A stretch of DNA of 64,000 nucleotides from Terriglobia bacterium (GCA_951813285.1 OX638355.1:4359136-4423135); one strand, 5' to 3'. Counted from the first letter of the stretch, positions 35,507 to 45,282 are shown. Notes: generated from the letters alone by a model not told the origin. Translations and numbers: made by a program.

Positions 35507-38500
35507 ATGAACACGGAAAACTTCGTTCACCTGCACCTCCACACCGACTACAGCCTGCTGGACGGCGCCTGCTCGGTCGAGACCCTGATGCAGCGTCTGT
35601 CGGAACTCGACATGCCGGCGGCGGCCATCACCGATCACGGCAACCTGTTCGGCGCCATGAGCTTCCACAAGGCGGCTCGCAAACACGGGATCAAGCCCAT
35701 CATCGGCTGCGAGGTCTACGTGGCCAGAGGAGCGGCCAGTGAACGCGCGGGCGGTGACAAGTCCAACCACCACCTGGTCCTGCTCTGCGAAAACTCCACC
35801 GGATACCATAACCTGGTCAAGCTGGTCTCCCACGGCTTCCTGCAGGGTTTCTACTACAAACCTCGCATCGACAAGGAACTCTTGTCCCGGCACCATGAGG
35901 GGTTGATCTGCCTTTCCGCCTGCCTCAGCGGGGAGGTCTGCTCGAACCTGGCCGAGGGACACTATGACCAGGCCCGTCAAGTCGCCGGCGAATTCCAGGA
36001 CATTTTTGGAAAAGACCGCTATTTCATCGAACTTCAGGATCAGGGCCTGGAGGTCGAACAGCGCATCAACCCCGAGCTGGTTCGGCTGGCCAAGTCCCTG
36101 GACATTCCCATCGTCGCCACCAACGACTGCCACTACGTTACCCAACAGGACTCCCTGGCTCACGAGGTGCTGCTCTGCATCCAGACCGGCAAAACCATGA
36201 GCGACCGCAACCGCATGCGTTTTGCCACCGACCAGTTCTACGTGAAGAGCGCCCGGGAGATGGCGGACCTCTTCCGTGACCACCCCGAGGCTATCCGGCA
36301 AACTCTGGACATCGCCCAACGCTGCCAATTCCAGTTCGAAGAGGCCAGCCAGACCTTCCCCCACTTCGAGGTGCCCGGAGAGAAAAGCCTGGAGGAGTAT
36401 TTCGAGCAGGCTTGCTGGGAGGGCTTTGAGGCCCGGACGCCCTATTTGAAATCTCTGCAGGCTCGCGGAGAGCTGAAGCTCCCTCTGAAGTCTTACGAGG
36501 AGCAGCTCAAGCATGAAATCGGAATCATCAAGCAGATGCGCTACCCGGGTTACTTCCTGATTGTCTGGGATTTCATGCGCTACGCCCGGCAGCAGCAAAT
36601 CCCGGTCGGACCCGGCAGGGGCTCGGCGGCGGGAAGCCTGGTCTCCTACTGCCTGAAGATCACCGATGTCGATCCCCTGCAGTACGGATTGCTGTTCGAA
36701 CGATTCCTCAACCCGGAACGAATCTCCATGCCGGACATCGACATCGATTTCTGCACCAACCGGCGCCAGGAAGTCATCAACTACGTGACCCGCAAATACG
36801 GCCGCGACAACGTCTGTCAGATCATCACCTTCGGGACCATGGCTGCCAAGGCTGCCGTCAAGGACGTAGGCCGCGGCATGGACATGCCTTACGCGGAGGT
36901 GGACCGCATCGCCAAGCTGATTCCAGCGGAGATCGGCATCAATCTGACCAAGGCTCTGGCGGAGACACCGTCCCTGCGCGCCCTGATTGCCAAGGACGAG
37001 CGCGTGCGCGACCTCTTCGGCATTGCCAGGCGACTGGAAGGAATGGCGCGTCACGCTTCCACGCATGCCGCCGGCGTGGTGATCTCCCCCGTGCCCCTGA
37101 CGGAGATCGTGCCCCTCTACAAGAGCAACAAGGATGAAATCACCACCCAGTACGCCATGGACCATCTGGAGGAGATCGGGCTGCTCAAGATGGATTTCCT
37201 GGCCTTGACCACCCTGACCGTCCTGGACCATGCCGTCAAGCTCATCCGCCAGACCACCGGAGAAGAAGTCGACCTGGCGACTCTGCCGATGAACGACGGC
37301 AAGACCTACGAGATTTTCACCCAAGGGTTGTCCAACGGCATTTTTCAGTTTGAAAGCGGCGGCATGAAAGACATCCTGCGGCGCTTCAAGCCGGAAAAGC
37401 TGGAAGACCTCACCGCTCTCAACGCCCTCTACCGCCCCGGCCCCCTCGGGGGCGGAATGATCGACGACTTCATCAAGAGAAAACACGGCCAGACCGATGT
37501 GACCTACGACCTGCCCGAATTGAGAGAGATCCTCGAGGAAACGCTGGGGGTCATCCTCTACCAGGAGCAGGTGCAGCAGATCGCCAACAAGCTGGCAGGC
37601 TATTCGCTGGCTGAAGGGGATCTCCTGCGGCGCGCCATGGGAAAGAAAAAGCAGAAGGAGATGGAAGCCCAGCGTGAAAAATTCATTGCCGGCGCCCGGG
37701 CCCGGGGATTCGATGCGCGCAAGACCGCGCGCATTTTCGACCTGATGGTGAAGTTTGCCGGCTATGGGTTCAACAAGGCCCACTCTGCCGCCTACGCGAT
37801 CCTGGCCTACCAGACCGGATATCTAAAGGCCAACTATCCGGTCTGCTTCATGTCGGCGCTGCTAACCAGCGAAATCAACAACAGCGACAAGATCGTGAAG
37901 TACATCAACGAGTGCCGCGACCTTGGCATCAAGATCCTCCCCCCCGACATCAACGTGAGCGACCTGCACTTCACTCCATCCGGGTCGGAGATCCGGTTCG
38001 GCCTGGCGGCCATCAAGAACGTGGGGACCAATGCCATCGCCTCCATCCTGCAGGCCAGAAAGCGGATCTCCCGGTTCGGCTCCCTGTTCGAATTCTGCGA
38101 GGAGATCGACCTTCGGCTGGTGAACAAGCGGGTCATCGAGAGCTTGATCAAGGCCGGCGCCCTGGATTCCCTGGGAGGACACCGCTCCCAGTTGTTGGCC
38201 TCGCTCGATCGGGCCATCGACTCGGGCCAGCGAATCCAGCGGGACCGGGAATCGGGCCAGCAGGGACTCTTTGCCTCCTTCAACGGCGATCCCTCCAGCG
38301 GCGACCGGGCGCTCCAACTACACCAGGAACTGCCCGACACCCCGAAGTGGCCGGAGTCGCAGGTCCTTTCCAGCGAAAAGGAAACCCTGGGGTTCTATAT
38401 CACGGGGCACCCGCTGGAAAAGTTCGCGGAACGGATCGAGCGGATTACGTCCACCAAGGTCGAGGACGTCAACGAGTTGGAGACCGGTCAGGAAGTCCAG

Positions 38501-38980
38501 GTCGGGGCCATGATCAGCTCTCTGCGACCCTTGAGAACCCGGAAGGGCGATCGAATGGCTACCCTGGCTCTGGAGGATCTCAGCGGCTCGGTTGACGCTG
38601 TGGTCTTTCCGGACGTTTTCAAACGTTGCGAGTCGCTGCTGGAATCCGAAGCCGCGGTCCTGGTCCGGGGCACCCTTGAATTGGAGGACTCGGGAAATCG
38701 CAAGATCATCGTGCGAGAGATCCAGCCGATCGATGGTCCGCCGGCGACCCCGCCGGTGACCATCTACGTCAAACTGGAGGACATGGCGCAGGACCTGCCG
38801 CTCAAGTTACGCTCAATCATGGAGGAAAATCCGGGGGAGAGTCGGGTCACCTTTCAACTTGAACACCCTCAATCCTATCTGATAACCTTGCAGCCAAGGT
38901 ACTTGGGTCGGGTGAAGGCCGACGGGCGGTTCGTCCAGCAGGTAGAAACTCTTTGCGGGGCGGGTTCGGTTCGGCGGTAG
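35507..38980 (+). CDS. dnaE: DNA polymerase III alpha subunit
   Basis: An 1157-residue replicative polymerase. The N-terminal PHP domain starts HLHLHTDYSLLDGA. The palm carries the catalytic aspartates in PDIDIDF (D410, D412, D414), with the GPGRGSAAGSLV loop before it. The C-terminal part has an HhH pair, an OB fold (VQVGAMISSLRPLRTRKGDRMATL) and the tau-binding region. This is the standard DnaE1 layout. It runs on the plus strand 87 bases after guaA, and no partner subunit gene is near. Confidence 0.97.
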   Translation: MNTENFVHLHLHTDYSLLDGACSVETLMQRLSELDMPAAAITDHGNLFGAMSFHKAARKHGIKPIIGCEVYVARGAASERAGGDKSNHHLVLLCENSTGYHNLVKLVSHGFLQGFYYKPRIDKELLSRHHEGLICLSACLSGEVCSNLAEGHYDQARQVAGEFQDIFGKDRYFIELQDQGLEVEQRINPELVRLAKSLDIPIVATNDCHYVTQQDSLAHEVLLCIQTGKTMSDRNRMRFATDQFYVKSAREMADLFRDHPEAIRQTLDIAQRCQFQFEEASQTFPHFEVPGEKSLEEYFEQACWEGFEARTPYLKSLQARGELKLPLKSYEEQLKHEIGIIKQMRYPGYFLIVWDFMRYARQQQIPVGPGRGSAAGSLVSYCLKITDVDPLQYGLLFERFLNPERISMPDIDIDFCTNRRQEVINYVTRKYGRDNVCQIITFGTMAAKAAVKDVGRGMDMPYAEVDRIAKLIPAEIGINLTKALAETPSLRALIAKDERVRDLFGIARRLEGMARHASTHAAGVVISPVPLTEIVPLYKSNKDEITTQYAMDHLEEIGLLKMDFLALTTLTVLDHAVKLIRQTTGEEVDLATLPMNDGKTYEIFTQGLSNGIFQFESGGMKDILRRFKPEKLEDLTALNALYRPGPLGGGMIDDFIKRKHGQTDVTYDLPELREILEETLGVILYQEQVQQIANKLAGYSLAEGDLLRRAMGKKKQKEMEAQREKFIAGARARGFDARKTARIFDLMVKFAGYGFNKAHSAAYAILAYQTGYLKANYPVCFMSALLTSEINNSDKIVKYINECRDLGIKILPPDINVSDLHFTPSGSEIRFGLAAIKNVGTNAIASILQARKRISRFGSLFEFCEEIDLRLVNKRVIESLIKAGALDSLGGHRSQLLASLDRAIDSGQRIQRDRESGQQGLFASFNGDPSSGDRALQLHQELPDTPKWPESQVLSSEKETLGFYITGHPLEKFAERIERITSTKVEDVNELETGQEVQVGAMISSLRPLRTRKGDRMATLALEDLSGSVDAVVFPDVFKRCESLLESEAAVLVRGTLELEDSGNRKIIVREIQPIDGPPATPPVTIYVKLEDMAQDLPLKLRSIMEENPGESRVTFQLEHPQSYLITLQPRYLGRVKADGRFVQQVETLCGAGSVRR

Positions 38981-39004
38981 TTATCGGCGGAACCGGAGTC
39001 CACC

Positions 39005-39991
39005 ATGGCCAATGACACCGCAAATCAGCGCCATGAGGTCGAGCGCCTCGAACGGCAGATCCAAGAACTCTCTCGCCAAACTCCATCCGACGATAACGCC
39101 AGAGACCTGGAGAGGTTGCGGCACCGACTGGATCGCTTGCGCCTCGAATCCTCGACAGAACTGACCTCCTGGCACCGGGTCCAACTCTCCCGCCACCCCC
39201 GGCGGCCCCACGTCCAGGACTTCATCGAACTCATCTTCACCGATTTTTCCCCGCTGCACGGGGATCGCCGCTTTGCCGACGATCCCGCCATGATTGGCGG
39301 CATGGCGCGTTTCCACGGGGAACCCTGCATGGTCCTGGGGACGCAGAAGGGGCGGGACACCGAGCAGAAGCTGTTCCGCAACTTCGGAATGCCCAAGCCG
39401 GAGGGTTACCGCAAGGCGCTGCGCCTGATGCACCTGGCGCAGAAGTTCAACCGCCCCATATTCGTCTTTATCGACACGGCGGGAGCTTACCCCGGCATTG
39501 GAGCCGAAGAGCGAGGACAGGCCGAAGCCATCGCTCAGAATCTGCGCGAAATGGCCTGTTTAACCGTACCGGTTCTGGTCACCATTACCGGTGAGGGAGG
39601 CAGCGGGGGAGCCCTGGGGATCGGGATCGGAAACCGCGTCTACATGCTGGAGCATGCCTATTACTCGGTGATCTCTCCCGAAGGCTGCGCCGCCATTCTC
39701 TGGAAGGACCAGTCGCGGGTTGAAGAGGCTGCCAATGCATTGAAAATCACCTCTAGCCATCTGAAGCGCCTGGGCATCGTGGACGAGGTGATCCCCGAGC
39801 CCGAGGGGGGCGCCCACAACGATGCCGAGGGAACTGCCACTGCGGTGGATCGACAGTTGAAAGAGGGCCTGGAGGCGTTGAAGCCGCTCTCAGGCGAGCA
39901 ACTGGTGCTGGAGCGAAGCCGCCGCTTCCGCGTCCTGGGAGATGCTGCCAACGCCTCCGGCCCGCCGCCGAATTCCGAAAACCGTCCATGA
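39005..39991 (+). CDS. accA: Acetyl-CoA carboxylase carboxyltransferase subunit alpha
   Basis: A 328-residue subunit of the carboxyltransferase step of fatty-acid synthesis. The coiled N-terminal part (EVERLERQIQELSRQ) and HRVQLSRHPRRPH, the GTQKGRDTEQK, DTAGAYPGIGAEERGQAEAIA and GEGGSGGALGI blocks are present. Partner accD is not in the window. The stop overlaps the next small ORF (ATGA). Confidence 0.96.
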   Translation: MANDTANQRHEVERLERQIQELSRQTPSDDNARDLERLRHRLDRLRLESSTELTSWHRVQLSRHPRRPHVQDFIELIFTDFSPLHGDRRFADDPAMIGGMARFHGEPCMVLGTQKGRDTEQKLFRNFGMPKPEGYRKALRLMHLAQKFNRPIFVFIDTAGAYPGIGAEERGQAEAIAQNLREMACLTVPVLVTITGEGGSGGALGIGIGNRVYMLEHAYYSVISPEGCAAILWKDQSRVEEAANALKITSSHLKRLGIVDEVIPEPEGGAHNDAEGTATAVDRQLKEGLEALKPLSGEQLVLERSRRFRVLGDAANASGPPPNSENRP

Positions 39992-40185
39992 AAGCCGGCC
40001 TCAAGAAACTGCGCAGTTGTGCCTTTTCCAGGGAGAGATCCCGCAAGGAATTCTTCGACACCCGCACCCAGTACAACCGCAGACTGGTTTGCGACCACCC
40101 TGAAATGAAAGTGAGCTGGCGCGAGGCAACCTGCGTGAGTTGCACCAGCTACCGCAACCGCAATGAGGAGGCCGACTCGGCCTGA
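39988..40185 (+). CDS. Small Cys/His-containing protein, unknown
   Basis: A 65-residue ORF that overlaps the accA stop by four bases, so translational coupling is likely. C11, C35, H37, C49 and C52 (VCDHPEMKVSW...TCVSC) could form a small zinc site. It is very basic in its first half. No family is recognised; the start and coupling are the main support. Confidence 0.6.
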   Translation: MKAGLKKLRSCAFSRERSRKEFFDTRTQYNRRLVCDHPEMKVSWREATCVSCTSYRNRNEEADSA

Positions 40186-40189
40186 ACGA

Positions 40190-42910
40190 TCAGAAGGAGA
40201 GGGATTCTTTTGAGATCCTGAACTGTCTGACAAGGGTTTCCGGACAGCCCAGCACCCCTGCCAGAAAATCCTTGACCCTCATCATGGAGCCCGTTTCGGG
40301 ATTGAGGGAGAGTGTGAAGCTCAAGGCAAGCGGCTCTTCGCGAATCACCCTCAAGTCCGCAATTCTCTCGTGCTCGGGCGAATTGCAGTAGAAGGCGTTT
40401 CCGCGATCATGATCGGCCAGGTGGCTGATCAGGTCGTAGACGCGGCCCGTAAGATCGGCGACCTCGGCTGAAGCCGGCGAGGCGTCCCGATCGGGCAGCC
40501 AGGCCCGGTATCCGGCCTGCAGGGGACGAGTCATCCCTACCTTTTTGCCCGCCTCCACCGCCTTGACCGAATAGACCTGGAGACCCTCAATCAAGCAGTC
40601 ATTGAGCTGATCCGCCAGGGATTCGGACAACCCGCCAAAGGCTTCAAACTGAAGATACTCCGACCGGCTGGACATCCCGAGAGGAATGGCGGGCGAGGCC
40701 TTGAATTTCGGACGAGGATTGAACCCTTCGGTAAACTTCAAGCGCAAGCCGCATCGAATCAAGGCCCGTTCCAGCAGCTTCATAACGTTGAGATGCGACA
40801 GCAGCCTTGCCGGACCTTCCTTCCGGTAGTGAACCAGGTAGGAGCGGACAGGCAGACTTTCCTCGGAAGGAGCCGGCGCAGGCACTTCTGAGGGTTTGTC
40901 TTCCGCTCCAGAGTTCGCGACCTTGACCGGCGAGGGAGTGGTTATCTGAACCAGCGGCCCCTGCACCGGGACATCCTGATCGGGAACCGGATCCGGGGTT
41001 GCCGGGTTTCCGCCAGACCGGTTCGGCCCATCCGCCTGGGGCCAGTGGACGTCCACCGGCTTCTCCTCTTCCACGGGAATACCGGCCAGCTTGATATCCT
41101 CATAGTTTCCCGGGATGCCACATCCCCGGCAGTCGCCCCACTTGCAATCATAGGTCTGAATCTTGCGGTAGGATCGCTCCCGCTCCGTCAGCAGGAACCG
41201 CTTGGAGACTCCGATATCGATGAAATCCCAGGGCAGGACTTCATTCAGGGCGATGTCGCGGTTGTAGAAGTGAGGATCGACGCCGCTTTCCTCGAAAGCC
41301 TTCATCCAGAGCTGAAAGTTGAAGGTTTCGTCCCAGCCGTCGAAACGGCATCCCAGCCGGTAGGCCTGCAGCAGTGCTTTTCCCACCCTTCGGTCTCCCC
41401 GGGAGAGCACGCCCTCGATGAAACACTCGGCCGGGTCATGCCACTTGAGTCGGGCGAAAGGAAACCTCACGGCCCCTTTCAAGTAGTCCAGACGCTGGGT
41501 GGTCACCTTCAGGTCCTCGAAGCGATCCCACTGAAAGGGCGTGAACGCCTTGGGAACAAAGGTCCCGATGCTGGCATTCACCTTGCGCGGCCCCTTGAAC
41601 CGCTTTCCGATCCCGCCGATCTGACGAATCAGATCCACCGTCTCCCGGATATCGGCATCGGTCTCGCTGGGCAATCCGATCATGAAATAGAGCTTGATCA
41701 GGTTCCAGCCTTGCCGGTAGGCCGTCTCGATGGCCTGGAACAGCTCTTCGTTGCTGATGTTCTTGTTCACAAACTGTCTCAGGCGAACGCTTCCGGCTTC
41801 GGGGGCAAAGGTGAACCCGTTCTTTCTGACCTCTCCGACATTCTCGGCCAGCGAGACGGAGAAGGCGTCGGCTCTCAGGGAGGGCAGCGAGATGGAAACC
41901 TTGTCCGGGGAGAAGGAACGGGACATTTCCCGAGTCAGGCACTCGACCTGGCTATAGTCGGCCGTTGAAAGCGAGAGCAGGCCAACCTCGCGGTTCCCGG
42001 TGTTTTTCAGCATCTCCGAGGTCAGCCGCATGACGTCGTTGACTTCCAATTCCCGAGTGGGGCGATACCAGTAGCCCGCCTGGCAAAAGCGGCATCCCTG
42101 GGTGCAGCCCCGCATGACCTCGACACTCACACGATCCTGAATGGCGTCGATCACCGGCACCACCGGCCTAGTCGGGTAGAAGTCGGGGGACAATGCCTCC
42201 ACCCAGCGTCTCTTCACCAGCGTGCGGGGTTTGGCCGGGTTCGGCTCCACCGTCCAGGGGGTTTCGGGTTGGTGCACCTGGGGAACATAGACGCCTGGCA
42301 GGGTCGCCAATTGCTCCAGGGTTTGCCAGCGCCGGAGCCCGTTCCGCTTGGCCTCCCGGCAGAGATCCACCAACTCGAGGACAACCTCTTCCCCGTCCCC
42401 GATAACGAAGAAGTCCACCAGGTCCGCCAGGGGTTCCGGATTGGCCGTACAAGGTCCGCCGGCGCAGATCAGCGGATCCCGATCGCCTCTCTCTTCCGAA
42501 CGCAGGGGCACACCAGCCAGATCCAGCATGTAGGGAACGTTGATATAGGTCAACTCGGACTGGAGAGAAAAACCCACCAGGTCGAACCGGTCGATCGGGG
42601 TCTTGGTTTCGAGGCTCAACAGGGGCAAACCCTCAGCTTGCATCAGGTCGGCCATGTCGACCCAGGGCGCAAACACGCGCTCGGCGTAGACATCCTCGAT
42701 GCCGTTCAGCAGGTGGTACAGCATCCTCAAGCCGTTGTGAGACATCCCGATTTCGTACACGTCCGGAAAGGCAAGGGCAAAACGAACCTGGACGGCGCCC
42801 GGGTCCTTGCGGACCATGTTGGGCTCCCCGCCGATATAACGGCCCGGCTTGGAGGCTTGCTCCAGGATGGAGAAGTACTGCTCCTCGAAGGTAGCCGATG
42901 TGATAGGCAT
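40190..42910 (-). CDS. TIGR03960-type radical SAM protein fused to DUF2344
   Basis: A 906-residue protein. Residues about 1-230 resemble a B12-binding-like region; the radical-SAM core has the CxxxCxxC cluster in RGCTQGCRFCQAGYWY, then IGLPSETDADI and a late CKWGDCRGCG motif. A Pro-rich linker (about 650-690) leads to a DUF2344 (TIGR03936) domain starting VRSYLVHYRKEGPARLLSHL. In other genomes these two parts are separate neighbouring genes. The substrate is unknown, with a role in tRNA/rRNA modification suspected but not shown. Convergent with the small ORF at 39988, 4 bases apart. Confidence 0.9.
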   Translation of the reverse strand: MPITSATFEEQYFSILEQASKPGRYIGGEPNMVRKDPGAVQVRFALAFPDVYEIGMSHNGLRMLYHLLNGIEDVYAERVFAPWVDMADLMQAEGLPLLSLETKTPIDRFDLVGFSLQSELTYINVPYMLDLAGVPLRSEERGDRDPLICAGGPCTANPEPLADLVDFFVIGDGEEVVLELVDLCREAKRNGLRRWQTLEQLATLPGVYVPQVHQPETPWTVEPNPAKPRTLVKRRWVEALSPDFYPTRPVVPVIDAIQDRVSVEVMRGCTQGCRFCQAGYWYRPTRELEVNDVMRLTSEMLKNTGNREVGLLSLSTADYSQVECLTREMSRSFSPDKVSISLPSLRADAFSVSLAENVGEVRKNGFTFAPEAGSVRLRQFVNKNISNEELFQAIETAYRQGWNLIKLYFMIGLPSETDADIRETVDLIRQIGGIGKRFKGPRKVNASIGTFVPKAFTPFQWDRFEDLKVTTQRLDYLKGAVRFPFARLKWHDPAECFIEGVLSRGDRRVGKALLQAYRLGCRFDGWDETFNFQLWMKAFEESGVDPHFYNRDIALNEVLPWDFIDIGVSKRFLLTERERSYRKIQTYDCKWGDCRGCGIPGNYEDIKLAGIPVEEEKPVDVHWPQADGPNRSGGNPATPDPVPDQDVPVQGPLVQITTPSPVKVANSGAEDKPSEVPAPAPSEESLPVRSYLVHYRKEGPARLLSHLNVMKLLERALIRCGLRLKFTEGFNPRPKFKASPAIPLGMSSRSEYLQFEAFGGLSESLADQLNDCLIEGLQVYSVKAVEAGKKVGMTRPLQAGYRAWLPDRDASPASAEVADLTGRVYDLISHLADHDRGNAFYCNSPEHERIADLRVIREEPLALSFTLSLNPETGSMMRVKDFLAGVLGCPETLVRQFRISKESLSF

Positions 42911-43069
42911 GGCAACTCCCCGTCAGGATGCGGACGGTCTCGCCGCCATTATACGCCAATCCCCGGCGATTCGCTTCGAGGGACCCGGGAAAACGCTCCC
43001 CGCCTGACGAACCTTCGTGTCCCGTCAGGAACAGGGACCCCGTCCCGTCCATCCGGTTTTCTAAATGAT

Positions 43070-43105
43070 ATTGAACATGGATGCACAGGATAGACAGGAT
43101 AAACC
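43070..43105 (-). repeat. Dispersed ATCCTGTNC-unit repeat (family B)
   Basis: Minus strand reads TATCCTGTC TATCCTGTGC ATCCATGTTCAAT. Matches 28390-28422 in reverse orientation. It lies between the radical-SAM gene and the oxidoreductase. Confidence 0.65.
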
Positions 43106-43170
43106 GGAAGAGAGGCTGCTGCACGGGAAGCTGACTGACTCAATGATCGAGTGTGGGTTTGTGGGAATAC

Positions 43171-43265
43171 TCAGGGTCCTTCGTGGCCCTTCGTCCTTCT
43201 TCGTGGCCCTTCGTGGATCACTCTTTTTGTCCTTCTTGTCCCTCGCGGATAACCCTGCGTTGTTT
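43171..43265 (+). repeat. Family C repeat, partial
   Basis: The four-unit block CTTCGTGGCC, CTTCGTCCTT, CTTCGTGGCC, CTTCGTGGAT and then CACTCTTTTTGTCC and TTGTTTCAGGC. Front half of the composite element is missing. Confidence 0.65.
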
Positions 43266-43324
43266 CAGGCAAAATTGTTACAATGCCGCCAACGTCTGCA
43301 CGATCATCTTTGGAGAGAGCCCCC

Positions 43325-44617
43325 ATGAAAACAATCAATCGGCGCTACTTTCTCATGACGTCGCTGGCGGCGGCCGGTTCCGGCCTGGCCCGGGCTTCCG
43401 CCCCCCCGGGAGCCAACAGCCGAATTCGGGTGGCGGTGGTGGGCTTGCGCGGCCGCGGTGCGGGCCACATCCGGGATTTCGCCCAACTCAGGCACCACAA
43501 CCTGGAGGTGGCGGCCCTGTGTGACGTGGACGAAAACATCCTGAACCAGCGAGTGGCCGAAACGGAGAAGCTGACCGGCAAGAGGCCTCAATCCTTCGTG
43601 GACGTGCGTCGACTCCTGGAAGAAAAAGAGATCGACGTGGTTTCATTTGCCACTCCCAACCACTGGCACGCCCTGAATACCATCTGGGCCTGTCAGGCCG
43701 GCAAGGATGTCTATGTGGAAAAGCCCAGCTCCCACGGCATTTGGGAGGGGCGAAAGATGGTGGAGGCGGCCCGCAAGTACGGCCGCATCGTTCAGGTCGG
43801 CTTTCAGAACCGTAGCAGCCCGGCGCTTCAGGAAGCCATGGAGAAGATCCGCCAGGGCTTGATCGGGGAGGTCTACATGGCCCGAGGGCTCTGCTACAAG
43901 TGGCGGAAGAGCATCGGGAGGGCCAAAGTGGAGCCCGTTCCGCCGGGAGTCCATTACGATTTATGGATCGGGCCGGCCCCAAGTCGTCCCTTCACGCAAA
44001 ACCGTTTCCACTACGAATGGCACTGGCAGTGGGAATACGGCAACGGAGATATTGGCAACCAGGGTCCCCACCAACTGGACCTGGCCCGCTGGGGTTTGGG
44101 CGTGGGGCTCCCGCGGAAGGTGCAGTGCATGGGAGGCCACTTTCTCTTTGACGACGACCAGGAGACTCCCAACGTCCAGGTGGCCAGCTTCGAATATCCC
44201 GACCAGAAGAAGCTGTTGACGTTCGAAGTCCGACACTGGATCACCAACTCGGAAGGCGACAGCCAGATCGGCGCCTTTATCTACGGCTCCGAGGGGTACG
44301 TCGAGATTTCCAAATATTTTGCCTACAAGACCTTCCTGGGAAGAAAGCGCGAGCCCGGTCCGGCTCGTGAGGAGAGCGGCAACCACTATGTGAATTTCAT
44401 TGAAGCGGTAAGATCTCGCAAGCCCCAACACCTGAACTCGGAGATCGAGGAGGGGCACATCTCGTCTGCAACGGCGCACCTGGCCAACATCGCCTACCGC
44501 ACCGGCCGCACCTTGAACTTCGATCCCCAACAGGAGCGATTTGCCGACGACCGGGAAGCCAACCAATTTCTCAAACGCCGCTATCGTCCGCCCTTCGTCG
44601 TCCCGGACAAGGTCTGA
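43325..44617 (+). CDS. Tat-exported Gfo/Idh/MocA family oxidoreductase
   Basis: A 430-residue protein. The twin-arginine leader MKTINRRYFLMTSLAAA (R6, R7) predicts folded export. A Rossmann fold (RVAVVGLRGRGAGHI) and the EKP motif (VYVEKPSSHG) mark the Gfo/Idh/MocA family; the C-terminal sheet domain follows. GGAGAG stands 8 bases before the ATG at 43325. Substrate unknown; such exported members are frequent in Bacteroidota, Planctomycetota and Acidobacteriota and act on sugars or glycosides. Confidence 0.9.
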   Translation: MKTINRRYFLMTSLAAAGSGLARASAPPGANSRIRVAVVGLRGRGAGHIRDFAQLRHHNLEVAALCDVDENILNQRVAETEKLTGKRPQSFVDVRRLLEEKEIDVVSFATPNHWHALNTIWACQAGKDVYVEKPSSHGIWEGRKMVEAARKYGRIVQVGFQNRSSPALQEAMEKIRQGLIGEVYMARGLCYKWRKSIGRAKVEPVPPGVHYDLWIGPAPSRPFTQNRFHYEWHWQWEYGNGDIGNQGPHQLDLARWGLGVGLPRKVQCMGGHFLFDDDQETPNVQVASFEYPDQKKLLTFEVRHWITNSEGDSQIGAFIYGSEGYVEISKYFAYKTFLGRKREPGPAREESGNHYVNFIEAVRSRKPQHLNSEIEEGHISSATAHLANIAYRTGRTLNFDPQQERFADDREANQFLKRRYRPPFVVPDKV

Positions 44618-44628
44618 ATCCGGGCCGA

Positions 44629-45132
44629 CTACCCGCCGCAGCGGACCGTGTTCCCGGAAATGACCTCCAGGGCGTGGGGCAGCACGGACTGGAGGGCGTC
44701 CAGGGACTCGCGAACCCCCTTGACGCTGCCGGGCAGGTTGATGATGAGCGTCCGGCCGCGCACGCCCACCAGGGCGCGCGATAGAGCCGCCCTGGGAGTC
44801 TTCCTGATCCCCTCCGACCGCATCAACTGGGCCAGTCCGGGAACTTCCCTCTCGATGACGCAGGCCGTGGCCTCGGGAGTGACGTCCCTGGGCGCCAGGC
44901 CGGTCCCGCCGGTGGTCACCACCAGCTCGACCTTGTGAACCTCACATCCCTTCAACAGGCACTCCCTGATGTGCTCCATTTCGTCCGGGACCACGGCGCG
45001 GTCCAGAACCTCACACCCCAGCGCCTCCAACGCCTCGCAGGCAGCAGGACCCGAAAGGTCCTGGCGCTCCCCGCGAGAAGCGGAGTCGCTGACCGTCACT
45101 ACCAATGCCCGAGGTTTGGCTAGCGGTTCCAT
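44629..45132 (-). CDS. mogA: Molybdopterin adenylyltransferase (MogA/MoaB)
   Basis: A 167-residue protein that adenylates molybdopterin before Mo insertion. Seen: VSDSASRGERQDLSGP, VVTTGGTGLAPRDVTPEA and INLPGS, with the usual SD/GGTG catalytic groups. The MogA and MoaB forms cannot be parted by these motifs alone. It ends convergent with the oxidoreductase. Confidence 0.9.
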   Translation of the reverse strand: MEPLAKPRALVVTVSDSASRGERQDLSGPAACEALEALGCEVLDRAVVPDEMEHIRECLLKGCEVHKVELVVTTGGTGLAPRDVTPEATACVIEREVPGLAQLMRSEGIRKTPRAALSRALVGVRGRTLIINLPGSVKGVRESLDALQSVLPHALEVISGNTVRCGG

Positions 45133-45156
45133 AATCGAGTGGCTCTCCTCAACCCC

Positions 45157-45245
45157 ACTTGCAGGCTTTCAGTGTTCTGCTCTTTTTGTGCCTTTTGTGG
45201 CCATTCCCGGTAAAGGTCACGCTGCCGAATTTTGCAAAAGGCTCT
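45157..45245 (+). repeat. Dispersed repeat family D
   Basis: Reads CAGGCTTTCAGTGTTCTGCT, two TTTTTGTG/TTTTGTGG units, CCATTCCCGGTAAAGG, TCACGCTGCCGAATTTTGC and AAAAGGCTC. Closest relative is the minus-strand copy 27968-28062, which has one more 10-base unit. Confidence 0.75.
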
Positions 45246-45282
45246 TTCTTTTGTCTTTTTTCGTTTGTTTCAGACAAGCCCC

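Noticed and set aside
35486-37783. 765-codon minus-strand open frame inside dnaE
   Set aside because: Antisense of a conserved replicative polymerase with intact motifs; no independent support.
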